A DNA stretch of 20,251 nucleotides, taken from assembly GCA_946221035.1 (NCBI GenBank), contig CAMIME010000043.1:1-20251 (forward strand), written 5' to 3'. Within the stretch, counting starts at the first letter, position 1; the number at the start of each line of letters is the position of its first letter. Below, in pieces: positions 1 to 6,364 of the stretch. A model generated the notes under the pieces. That model saw only the letters and a list, made by a program, of their open reading frames with translations. It ran no database searches and was not told where the DNA came from. The stretch is from an uncultured Campylobacter sp. (GTDB taxonomy: Bacteria; Actinomycetota; Actinomycetes; Mycobacteriales; Mycobacteriaceae). The translations under genes and the position numbers were made by a program.

Positions 1-680
1 GTGGGGGCAGGTGGCGGTGGCGGTGGTGGGGGAGCTGCCGGGGCCGAGGTGGGTTGAACCTGGGGAATGAGCTGTTTGACCGCGGGAGGTGCGGCGGCGG
101 GCACCAGGGCAGCGAGACGATCGAGCTCCGCTCGGGCCGCAGCGGAAAGCGGCCCGGGCCCCGGCATGCGCTGGGCAAGGGATTGGCGGGTAGACGCGTT
201 CAGCCGCTCAGCGAGCTCTCCGAGCTTCGCCTCCAGATCCCGCAGGGCGCTCGTCGCCCCGTTGAGCGCGACTTGGATGATGCCGACGGTGTAAACGGCA
301 GCAGCCGCAGGCCCGGCAGGGGAGGATGCGATCACCGGGATCGCGGCAGCGTTTTTCACCAGCGTTGCGGCAACGGAGGTCAGTTCCGCCGCGGCGATCC
401 CCATCAACATGCTGCCGCTGGCTACTGCGTCGCTGATGTCAGCGCGGTGGGTTGCCAGGGACGCGGCGGCGTCGAGACGCGATTGCCCGCTGACCCCCAC
501 GATGCGTGCGAGCGGGTCGAACGACGTGAAATCGGGGGTCTGGAAATGCGGCAGCGTCGGGATGATCTCGGGGCGCATGGCCAGGATCTTTGCGGCGAAG
601 AAGAGCGGGGTTTGGATCGGGTCGTAGCCGAGGCGGGAGGCGGCTTCAAAGGCGGTGACCTTGTTCGATGCGCGGGTCAT
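1..680 (-). CDS. Hypothetical Ala/Pro-rich protein, 3' end cut by window edge
   Basis: This is an open minus-strand frame that starts at ATG 680 and continues past base 1, giving at least 226 residues without a stop. It begins MTRASNKVTAFEAASRLGYD. I do not recognise the family. Residues 1-90 are mixed. About residues 90-150 form a very Ala/Val-rich, moderately hydrophobic stretch, followed by a charged helical segment (ALRDLEAKLGELAERLNAST) that could be a short coiled coil. The visible end becomes a proline tract (APPPPPPPPAP), typical of surface or secreted actinobacterial linkers. Its start codon overlaps the stop of the upstream 93-residue gene (ATGA), so the two are probably translationally coupled. 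The regular codon use and the coupling argue that it is real. No signal peptide is visible. A role in a secretion system is inference only. Confidence 0.72.
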   Translation of the reverse strand, partial: MTRASNKVTAFEAASRLGYDPIQTPLFFAAKILAMRPEIIPTLPHFQTPDFTSFDPLARIVGVSGQSRLDAAASLATHRADISDAVASGSMLMGIAAAELTSVAATLVKNAAAIPVIASSPAGPAAAAVYTVGIIQVALNGATSALRDLEAKLGELAERLNASTRQSLAQRMPGPGPLSAAARAELDRLAALVPAAAPPAVKQLIPQVQPTSAPAAPPPPPPPPAP

Positions 681-958
681 AGCGTCGCTCCAAACTGGGC
701 GCAGAGGCAGTTGTCCACGGCCCCGGCAGCGGTGACGGTGGTGTCCATGACGTCGGCGATGCGGCGCGCTTCGTCGTTAAGCAGCTGCGCGCGGGTGTTG
801 GCGGTGTCGACGGCGAGGGCGAGCGCCTCGCTAAACGCTGCGAGCGGGCCGGCGGCCGGGACGGGTGCGACGTTGAGTGGGTGGAGGTTGTTGGCATCAC
901 GGCGAAGCGCCGCGGTGTGTCCGGCGACGATGGTGGAGTCAATACTGAAAACGGTCAT
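677..958 (-). CDS. Small helical hypothetical protein (WXG100/EspC-size)
   Basis: This gene encodes 93 residues beginning MTVFSIDSTIVAGHTAALRR. I chose ATG 958 because the upstream in-frame extension (12 residues from 994) reads into the upp promoter and has no better ribosome site. The protein is predominantly Ala-rich amphipathic helix, with a central break near P32-P39 and a Cys pair near the C-terminus (CLC). Length and helix-turn-helix layout resemble WXG100 or EspC-like proteins of type VII secretion, but there is no W-x-G and no clear YxxxD/E tail signal, so this is an analogy and not an assignment. Its TGA overlaps the ATG of the next gene (ATGA). It is divergent from upp across 83 bases. 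No Shine-Dalgarno is obvious; a TCAAAT four bases before the ATG may indicate a leaderless mRNA. Confidence 0.65.
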   Translation of the reverse strand: MTVFSIDSTIVAGHTAALRRDANNLHPLNVAPVPAAGPLAAFSEALALAVDTANTRAQLLNDEARRIADVMDTTVTAAGAVDNCLCAQFGATL

Positions 959-1006
959 GGGTATTTGACGCACGCAAACCCGCCTCGGTTCCATCCCGCG
1001 CCAAAA

Positions 1007-1034
1007 TTGTTCCGAACTGGCTCTGAATTAGCAT
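1007..1034 (+). promoter_or_regulatory. Candidate upp promoter (leaderless)
   Basis: A TTGTTC -35-like hexamer (1007-1012), a 16-base spacer and a TAGCAT -10-like hexamer (1029-1034) place the predicted transcription start at about the A of ATG 1042. No Shine-Dalgarno precedes that ATG. This is inferred from motif spacing only. Confidence 0.4.
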
Positions 1035-1041
1035 GGGGCGC

Positions 1042-1677
1042 ATGGATATCACGGTTGTCAACCACCCCCTGGCGGCCTCCCGGCTGACGAAGATGCGGGA
1101 TAAGCACACCAACAACGCAGGATTTCGCTCCGCACTCGCCGACCTTGGTGCGATGCTGGTCTACGAGGCGTCGCGCGATCTGGAAATCGAAGAGTTCGAC
1201 ACCGACACCCCAGTAGGCACCGCACGTGGCACGCGGCTGAAAACGCCGCCGATCATTGTGCCGATTATCCGCGCGGGCCTAGGCATGATCGATCCAGCGC
1301 TGTCGATGATCCCCGACGCGCAGGTTGGATTCATCGGTCTCGCCCGCGACGAAGAGACCCACCAGCCGGTGCCCTACCTTGAAGCGCTGCCGAGCGATCT
1401 GTCCGGGCAGCCGGTGTTTCTGGTGGACCCGATGCTGGCAACCGGGGGATCGCTGATCCATGCCATCGATTTGCTCACCGGGCGAGGCGCGGACGACATC
1501 ACGTGCATCTGTATGGTCAGCGCCCAGCCTGGCGTAGATGCGCTGGAAGCCCACGGCGGGCCGATCCGCTTAGTCACCGCCACCATCGACCCAGAGTTGA
1601 ACGACCAGGCCTACATCGTCCCTGGCCTGGGTGATGCGGGCGACCGGCTGTACGGGCCGCGCAACATCGAGTTTTAG
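1042..1677 (+). CDS. upp: Uracil phosphoribosyltransferase
   Basis: This cytoplasmic pyrimidine-salvage enzyme converts uracil and PRPP to UMP and pyrophosphate. The 211-residue product matches the family's usual length (about 209). The PRPP-binding loop DPMLATGGSL lies at residues 129-138, and the uracil-binding C-terminal segment (YIVPGLGDAGDRLYG) at 191-205. IIRAGLGM at 75-82 is the family's substrate-proximal loop. An in-frame ATG at 1033 would add MGR. I chose ATG 1042 because family members start MDIT/MEI and because the promoter-like hexamers put the transcription start there. It is transcribed alone or with the XRE gene 89 bases downstream, and is divergent from the coupled hypothetical pair. 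The identification is firm; only the start is uncertain, by three codons. Confidence 0.97.
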   Translation: MDITVVNHPLAASRLTKMRDKHTNNAGFRSALADLGAMLVYEASRDLEIEEFDTDTPVGTARGTRLKTPPIIVPIIRAGLGMIDPALSMIPDAQVGFIGLARDEETHQPVPYLEALPSDLSGQPVFLVDPMLATGGSLIHAIDLLTGRGADDITCICMVSAQPGVDALEAHGGPIRLVTATIDPELNDQAYIVPGLGDAGDRLYGPRNIEF

Positions 1678-1702
1678 CAGGCGGCCTCTCACAGGTGGCG
1701 CG

Positions 1703-1724
1703 GCGCAGCACGCTGCGCTAGATT
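1703..1724 (+). promoter_or_regulatory. Small hairpin followed by -10-like TAGATT
   Basis: GCGCAG/CTGCGC forms a six-base stem with a CACG loop (1703-1718) just after upp. It has no T-run, so it is a weak terminator candidate. TAGATT (1719-1724) fits TAnAnT and would start transcription near 1731, upstream of the regulator gene. No convincing -35 is visible. Confidence 0.25.
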
Positions 1725-1766
1725 GAGGGCAATTTCTTCACGAACACAATCAGCTGGGGGGCTGAC

Positions 1767-2189
1767 ATGGGGGATGTCCTACCGCAATCCCATTGGGCGA
1801 GCTACGCCCTGGGGCTGGGCGAACGGGTGCGCAGTATCCGATTGATGCGCGGGTTGAGCCAGTCGCGCCTGGCGGAACTTTCCGGGGTGTCGCGAACCCT
1901 CATTTCCAACCTGGAGCGCAACGATTACAACGCGCGGGCCGCCGATCCCACGCTGTCCACGATGTACCGGCTTGCCTCCGCGCTCCAGGTTCCCCCGGCT
2001 GCGCTGCTCCCGGGTGCGGGTGATGCGGTCGCGGGGCACTTCACCGGCGCTCCCGGACGCGACGGGCAGGCCCCGGACAGCATCGCCTTCGAATGGCCTC
2101 GCGGGCCCAGGGACACCGCGCGGTTCCAGGAACCCTACCTGCGCCGCGGCGCGCCGGCCGGTACCCCGGCGTTCCCCGAACGTGGGTAA
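1767..2189 (+). CDS. XRE-family helix-turn-helix regulator
   Basis: This is a 140-residue protein with a single Cro/CI-type HTH domain at about residues 18-80. It includes GERVRSIRLMRGLSQSRLAE, then the recognition-helix region GVSRTLISNLER and the closing helices up to LQVPPAALLPG. The C-terminal 55 residues are Pro/Arg/Gly-rich and probably disordered, with no recognisable ligand domain, so any signal input is unknown. ATG 1767 is supported by a G-rich ribosome site (GGGGGGC, ending six bases upstream). It sits between upp and the M20 hydrolase on the same strand, 88 bases before the latter, and might regulate either. That is inference from position only. The family is sure; the target is not. 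Confidence 0.88.
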   Translation: MGDVLPQSHWASYALGLGERVRSIRLMRGLSQSRLAELSGVSRTLISNLERNDYNARAADPTLSTMYRLASALQVPPAALLPGAGDAVAGHFTGAPGRDGQAPDSIAFEWPRGPRDTARFQEPYLRRGAPAGTPAFPERG

Positions 2190-2235
2190 ACGGCGCAAAA
2201 CGCACCGCTTTGTCTACTGCGGCGCCTGCGGGGCG

Positions 2236-2272
2236 TAAACTCGTGGCCTGGAAAAGACGAAGCGATGGGAGG
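2236..2272 (+). promoter_or_regulatory. -10-like TAAACT and strong ribosome site for the M20 gene
   Basis: TAAACT at 2236-2241 fits TAnAnT. GGGAGG ending at 2272 is a good Shine-Dalgarno five bases before GTG 2278 and fixes that start. A -35 element is not clear. Confidence 0.4.
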
Positions 2273-2277
2273 CACAC

Positions 2278-3471
2278 GTGGGCGAGGCCGGCATCGGGGC
2301 CGCGGTAAGTAGGTGGTTGGCGGAAAATGAGGACACCGTCATCGGGTGGCGCCGCCACATCCACGCCCACCCGGAACTGTCGGACGAGGAAGTGGAAACC
2401 ACCAACTTCCTGGTCGAGGTGCTGCAGCACCACGGCCTTGAGCCCATCCGGTTCCCCGGCACAGGCCTCTACGTCGACCTCGGCCCGAGGGAGGGCAAGC
2501 GGCTGGCCTTCCGCGCCGACATCGATGCGCTGCGGGTGCCGGAGCAGACGGGGCTGAGTTTCGCCTCCACTAACCCGGGCGTGTCGCACGCCTGCGGGCA
2601 CGATGTTCACACCACGGTGGCGCTGGCGCTTGCTTGCGCCTTGGCCAGCACCGATTTGCAGCACAGTGTGCGGGTCATCTTCCAGCCCGCGGAGGAAGTG
2701 ATGGGTGGCGGGGCGCTCGACGTGGTGAAGTGGGGCGGGCTTGAAGACGTCGCCGCCATCTTCGCAGTCCACGCGGAGCCGAACATCAAGGTGGGGGAGA
2801 TCGGTGTGCGCGCCGGCGCCATCACATCCGCCTCCGACGTGATCCGGATCGAGATCCACGGACCCGGCGGCCACACATCGCGGCCCCAGCTCACGGCGGA
2901 CGTGGTCTACGCCATGGGGGCGCTGATTACGCAGCTGCCTGCGTTGTTGTCGCGCCGGGTGGACCCGCGCACTGGCACCGTGCTGGTGTTCGGCCACGCC
3001 GAGGCCGGGGATGCCGCCAACGCGATTCCGAAGCGCGGCGTGCTCGAGGGCACGGTCCGCACCGGCGACATCACCATCTGGAGGGAGCTGCAGGACCTGC
3101 TCACCGACTTGATCGACCTGGTCGTCGCACCCACCGGCTGCACCTACCACCTCGATTACGTCCGCGGGGTGCCGCCAGTGCTTAACGACGACGCCGCGAC
3201 CGCCCTGGCCGTCCAAGCCGCCCGTTCCGTGGACCCGCACGCCGTCGTCCAGGCCCCACAATCGAGCGGCGGAGAGGACTTCTCCTGGTACCTCGAGCAC
3301 GTGCCGGGAGCGATGATGCGGCTCGGCGCGTGGAGCGGCGAGGGCGAGACGCAGGACCTCCACCAGGGCAACCTCAACATCGATGAGCGCGCGATTGCGG
3401 TGGGCGTGCGGCTCTTCGCGGCGATTGTGGAGCAGTACTTCGGGCTGACCGAGCCGTCCGGCTCCTTGTAG
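2278..3471 (+). CDS. M20-family amidohydrolase (N-acyl amino acid hydrolase type)
   Basis: This is a 397-residue member of the M20 metallopeptidase/aminoacylase family (hippurate hydrolase and IAA-amino acid hydrolase relatives), which remove acyl groups from N-acyl amino acids. Metal-site residues are visible: HACGHD at 104-109, QPAEE at 136-140, and H165 in AVHAEPN. The C-terminal His is H362 in DLHQGN, after SSGGEDFSWYL at 329-339. The dimerisation/lid segment carries GPGGHTSRP at 195-203. The length is normal and there is no signal peptide, so it should be cytoplasmic. The start is GTG, set by GGGAGG. In C. glutamicum I recall amiA/amiB-type genes beside lpd and upp, which supports conserved synteny, but the substrate cannot be read from sequence. 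It probably shares a transcript with lpdA, which starts 45 bases after its stop. Confidence 0.92.
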   Translation: MGEAGIGAAVSRWLAENEDTVIGWRRHIHAHPELSDEEVETTNFLVEVLQHHGLEPIRFPGTGLYVDLGPREGKRLAFRADIDALRVPEQTGLSFASTNPGVSHACGHDVHTTVALALACALASTDLQHSVRVIFQPAEEVMGGGALDVVKWGGLEDVAAIFAVHAEPNIKVGEIGVRAGAITSASDVIRIEIHGPGGHTSRPQLTADVVYAMGALITQLPALLSRRVDPRTGTVLVFGHAEAGDAANAIPKRGVLEGTVRTGDITIWRELQDLLTDLIDLVVAPTGCTYHLDYVRGVPPVLNDDAATALAVQAARSVDPHAVVQAPQSSGGEDFSWYLEHVPGAMMRLGAWSGEGETQDLHQGNLNIDERAIAVGVRLFAAIVEQYFGLTEPSGSL

Positions 3472-3502
3472 ACTGTGGCCGTATCTACGGCCGAGAGTTT
3501 GC

Positions 3503-3507
3503 GGAGG
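3503..3507 (+). promoter_or_regulatory. Shine-Dalgarno that fixes the lpdA start
   Basis: GGAGG lies nine bases before GTG 3517. The longer in-frame candidate at GTG 3475 has no ribosome site and would add 14 residues ahead of the nucleotide-binding fold, so 3517 is preferred. Confidence 0.75.
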
Positions 3508-3516
3508 AAACGAGCT

Positions 3517-4923
3517 GTGTCGAAGAAGATCGTGATCATGGGCGGCGGCCCCGGTGGCTACGAGGCCGCGCTGGTGGCTTCGAAGTACGGGGCCGACATC
3601 ACCATCGTGGAGGATCACGGCGCGGGTGGTTCCGCGATTCGGAAGGACGTGGTGCCGTCGAAAAGCTTTATTGCGGGCGCGAACATTAAGACGGATCTGC
3701 GTCGCGCGGACGCGATGGGCTTGAACCACGCGCTCGGTGACGCGAAGCTGTCGCTGCTCGCGCTGAACGAGCGCGTGAAGGCACTTGCGGAGCAACAGTC
3801 GGAGGACGTGCGCGGCGGGCTCGACCGCAACGGCGTGCGCCTGATTGCGGGCCGTGCAAAGTTCGCGCAGGACCAAACGGGCCACACCACCCACCGCATC
3901 GAGGTGGAGACGGCGGACGGGGAGCGCGAAACCATCGAATGCGACATGGTGCTGGTGTGCACCGGCGCAAGCCCGCGGGTACTGAAGGGGGCGGAGCCCG
4001 ACGGGGAGCGCATCCTGAACTGGCGCCAGATGTACGACCTGCAGGAGCTGCCGACGCACCTCATCGTCGTGGGTTCGGGTGTGACGGGTGCGGAGTTTGT
4101 GTCCGCGTTCGCGGAGCTCGGGGTAGAGGTCACCATGGTGGCCTCGCGCGACCGCATCCTCCCGCACGATGACGCGGATGCGGCCGACGTGCTGGAGACG
4201 GTGCTCGAGGGTCTCGGCGTCCACCTGGAGAAGGACGCCCGCGTGGACCACGTGGAAAACACCGGCGACGGTGTGGTGGTGTACACCACCGACGGCCGCG
4301 AGATCAAAGGCTCGCACGTGATGATGTCCATTGGTTCGATCCCCAACACAGCGGACCTGAACCTGGAGGCGGCCGGGGTGGAAACCACGCCGTCGGGCCA
4401 CATCCACGTCGACCGCGTGTCTCGCACCAACGTCGCCGGCATTTACGCGGCTGGCGACTGCACCGACCTCATGCCGCTGGCCTCCGTTGCGGCGCAGCAG
4501 GGCCGCACCGCCGTGGACCACGCCCTCGGCGAGGGCGTCACGCCGATCCGCCTGAAGACCGTGGGCAACGCCGTGTTCACTCGCCCAGAAATCGCGGCCG
4601 TGGGTGTGACTGAGCAGCAGATCCGCAACGGCGAGGTCGAAGCCGAAATTTACAAGCTGCCGCTGAGCACCAACCCGCGCGCGAAGATGCGTTCCCTGCA
4701 GCACGGTTTTGTCAAGATCTTCGCCCGCAAGGGCTCCGGCCAGGTGCTTGGCGGCGTGATCGTCGCCCCGACCGCCTCCGAGCTCATCTTGTCCATCACC
4801 ATCGCCGTGACGAACAACCTCACCGTTCGCCAGCTGGCGGATTCGATGGCGGTGTACCCGTCGCTTTCCGGCTCCATCACGGAGGCCGCGCGCCGCCTCA
4901 TCTCCCGCTCCGACCTGGCCTAA
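3517..4923 (+). CDS. lpdA: LpdA-type NAD(P)H quinone reductase (flavoprotein disulfide reductase fold)
   Basis: This 468-residue FAD/NAD(P)H flavoprotein has the lipoamide-dehydrogenase fold. It shows the FAD-binding GGGPGG at residues 9-14, the NAD(P)H-binding GSGVTGAEF in the middle, the second FAD motif near VAGIYAAGDCTD, and a C-terminal dimerisation domain. The redox CxxxxC expected at the GGTCLNxGCIPSK position is missing: the segment reads GGSAIRKDVVPSK, with Ala40 and Val45 in place of the cysteines. The C-terminal His-Glu dyad region reads VYPSLSGSITE, so the catalytic His is absent. This matches Mycobacterium tuberculosis Rv3303c (LpdA), which is not a lipoamide dehydrogenase but an NAD(P)H:quinone reductase. 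It should therefore not be annotated as the E3 subunit. Its stop codon overlaps the convergent prpR stop by four bases, leaving no intergenic terminator. Confidence 0.9.
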   Translation: MSKKIVIMGGGPGGYEAALVASKYGADITIVEDHGAGGSAIRKDVVPSKSFIAGANIKTDLRRADAMGLNHALGDAKLSLLALNERVKALAEQQSEDVRGGLDRNGVRLIAGRAKFAQDQTGHTTHRIEVETADGERETIECDMVLVCTGASPRVLKGAEPDGERILNWRQMYDLQELPTHLIVVGSGVTGAEFVSAFAELGVEVTMVASRDRILPHDDADAADVLETVLEGLGVHLEKDARVDHVENTGDGVVVYTTDGREIKGSHVMMSIGSIPNTADLNLEAAGVETTPSGHIHVDRVSRTNVAGIYAAGDCTDLMPLASVAAQQGRTAVDHALGEGVTPIRLKTVGNAVFTRPEIAAVGVTEQQIRNGEVEAEIYKLPLSTNPRAKMRSLQHGFVKIFARKGSGQVLGGVIVAPTASELILSITIAVTNNLTVRQLADSMAVYPSLSGSITEAARRLISRSDLA

Positions 4924-6188
4924 CGGTCCGCAGCTGGAAACGCCCGCTGGGGGCAGCTGACGCGCGGGCACGTTGCGCATCCTGGGCCGATCGGGGTCGC
5001 GGCGGCCGGGTTGAGGTCGAGGCCGTCTGCGTAGACCAGCTGGCTGGCGTAGGCGGTGTCGCATCCGAGGGCGACTGCGTGCTCGCGCCGGGGTGAACCG
5101 AATCCGACGGCTGGCCCCTGCACCATGCGCGCCACCCACATCTGCGCGCGCCCGTCGGGGGTGACGGAGACCTGCCGGGTCACGCGGTTCGGGGTCTCAA
5201 ACGCGCGGTGCACCACCCACAAGGGGCAGGTTGCCCCCTCCCGGGAGAAGTGGAACGAGGCTGTGGCCTGGCGTTTCGAGATTGTCCCGGCCCGATCGGT
5301 GCGGATGAAGATGAACGGCACCGCCTCTGCACCTGGCCGCTGCAGCGTGCCCAGGCGCTGGCAGGTGGATTCGAACCCGGTGCCGAAGCGGGCGGAAATC
5401 ACGTCGATGTCGTAGCGGGTGGCCCGCGCAGCGTCAAGGAACTCCTCGTACGGCATGGTTACCGCAGCTGCGAAATACTGGGCGAGGCCGTGTTCGACGA
5501 TGCGGCGGGTGGCGGAGTCGTCGATAAGCGAGACGTGCTCAGACAGCATCGCGGCGTGCGTCAGCCGAGCGTAGTGGTAGGACAGCTCGAAGCACTGCTG
5601 CGCCTCGCTCAACCCGGCGCGAAGTCGGATTTCCCTGTTCAGCGGGTCAATGGTGGACCGCGCGCCTTCTGTGTGCTGGTTGAAGCGGACGGCGTAGCGG
5701 TGGTCGCGGTCGAACGCGGCCGCGAGGCGCGTCAAGCGCATCTGACGCCCCGAGAGGCGGCGCGCCAAGTCTTCGGCCGCGGTGTCCACGTCGTGGAAAT
5801 AGTTCCGGTTGTCTTGGAAGAAGGCTTGGGTCGCGGCGTAGGGGTTCGGCGCGCCCCGGCGCAGGGTGTCGGGGATGGTGCGCACTTCGCGCGCGATTTC
5901 AGGGAAGCTGCGGGCGAAGTCGGCGAGCTCGGTGTCAGGAATCCGCGGCATGAGCTCCGCGAGCGTCGCGACGACTTCGCGTTCCGCCTCCCCGGAGAAA
6001 TACGACGCGTCCACCCCGAACGTGGCACACAGCTGCACGAGTGCTGTTGCACTCAGCGGGCGTTGGTCGTTTTCAAGCTGGTTGAGGTAGCTGGTGGAAA
6101 GTCCGACCAGCTGGGCCATCTCGGCCTGGGTGAGGTTGCGGGATGTGCGAAGTGTGCGTATCTGTGCCCCCGCGTAGAGCTTCGACAT
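4920..6188 (-). CDS. prpR: Propionate regulator PrpR (XRE HTH plus ScfR/DUF2083 acyl-CoA-sensing type)
   Basis: The product has 422 residues from ATG 6188; ATG 6215 would add nine. I prefer 6188 because RamB/PrpR proteins begin MxKxxxGxxIRxLR, and MSKLYAGAQIRTLR fits; a GAGG lies 11 bases upstream. The N-terminal HTH is at about residues 9-65 (LTQAEMAQLVGLSTSYLNQLE). The remainder resembles the short-chain fatty acyl regulator family (RamB, PrpR) and ends in the family's cysteine-rich tail, GCATCPRVSCPQRAFP, with cysteines at about 404, 407 and 412. Another cysteine lies upstream in LGCDTAY. In M. tuberculosis PrpR binds a 4Fe-4S cluster, and these cysteines are plausible ligands. The gene is divergent from prpDBC, and in C. 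glutamicum PrpR activates the propionate genes. RamB is the main alternative, but the neighbourhood favours PrpR. Confidence 0.88.
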   Translation of the reverse strand: MSKLYAGAQIRTLRTSRNLTQAEMAQLVGLSTSYLNQLENDQRPLSATALVQLCATFGVDASYFSGEAEREVVATLAELMPRIPDTELADFARSFPEIAREVRTIPDTLRRGAPNPYAATQAFFQDNRNYFHDVDTAAEDLARRLSGRQMRLTRLAAAFDRDHRYAVRFNQHTEGARSTIDPLNREIRLRAGLSEAQQCFELSYHYARLTHAAMLSEHVSLIDDSATRRIVEHGLAQYFAAAVTMPYEEFLDAARATRYDIDVISARFGTGFESTCQRLGTLQRPGAEAVPFIFIRTDRAGTISKRQATASFHFSREGATCPLWVVHRAFETPNRVTRQVSVTPDGRAQMWVARMVQGPAVGFGSPRREHAVALGCDTAYASQLVYADGLDLNPAAATPIGPGCATCPRVSCPQRAFPAADR

Positions 6189-6237
6189 TGGTGTGCTTGC
6201 CTCGTTTACTGCCATTGAGCTGCGGTGCCACCCAGTG

Positions 6238-6282
6238 TTGCAAAATCGGGCAATTCAGGACGCAAAAGTTTGCAATAGTTGC
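6238..6282. promoter_or_regulatory. Cluster of GCAAA/TTTGC operator half-sites between prpR and prpD
   Basis: There are three adjoining sites: TTGCAA (6238-6243), GCAAA-AG-TTTGC (6262-6273, a perfect inverted repeat with a two-base centre) and GCAA-TAG-TTGC (6272-6282, sharing GC with the former). AAAGTTTGCAA closely resembles the RamB consensus I recall, AA/GAACTTTGCAAA, and the TTTGCAAA-type sites of mycobacterial PrpR. These are likely PrpR and/or RamB operators that control both divergent genes. Confidence 0.7.
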
Positions 6283-6308
6283 TATGACCTAGGACACATT
6301 TTGGTAGT

Positions 6309-6314
6309 TAGCAT
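6309..6314 (+). promoter_or_regulatory. Candidate -10 of the prpDBC promoter
   Basis: TAGCAT lies 27 bases downstream of the operator cluster and would start transcription near 6321. A GAGGAG ribosome site (6348-6353) precedes ATG 6365. The -35 is poor, which suits an activator-dependent promoter. Prediction by motif only. Confidence 0.35.
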
Positions 6315-6364
6315 GATCTGCATCCCGTCCGATCTGTTTCACAGTGTGAGGAGCTGCAACGAGC

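Noticed and set aside
54..968. 304-codon plus-strand frame
   Set aside because: Antisense, codon-for-codon, to the coupled minus-strand pair, which has better composition and start/stop overlap.
2041..5139. Very long minus-strand open frame (1032 codons)
   Set aside because: It lies antisense to the M20 hydrolase and lpdA, is Arg/His/Val/Gly-rich with no domain, and is a by-product of high-GC codon use in the real genes.
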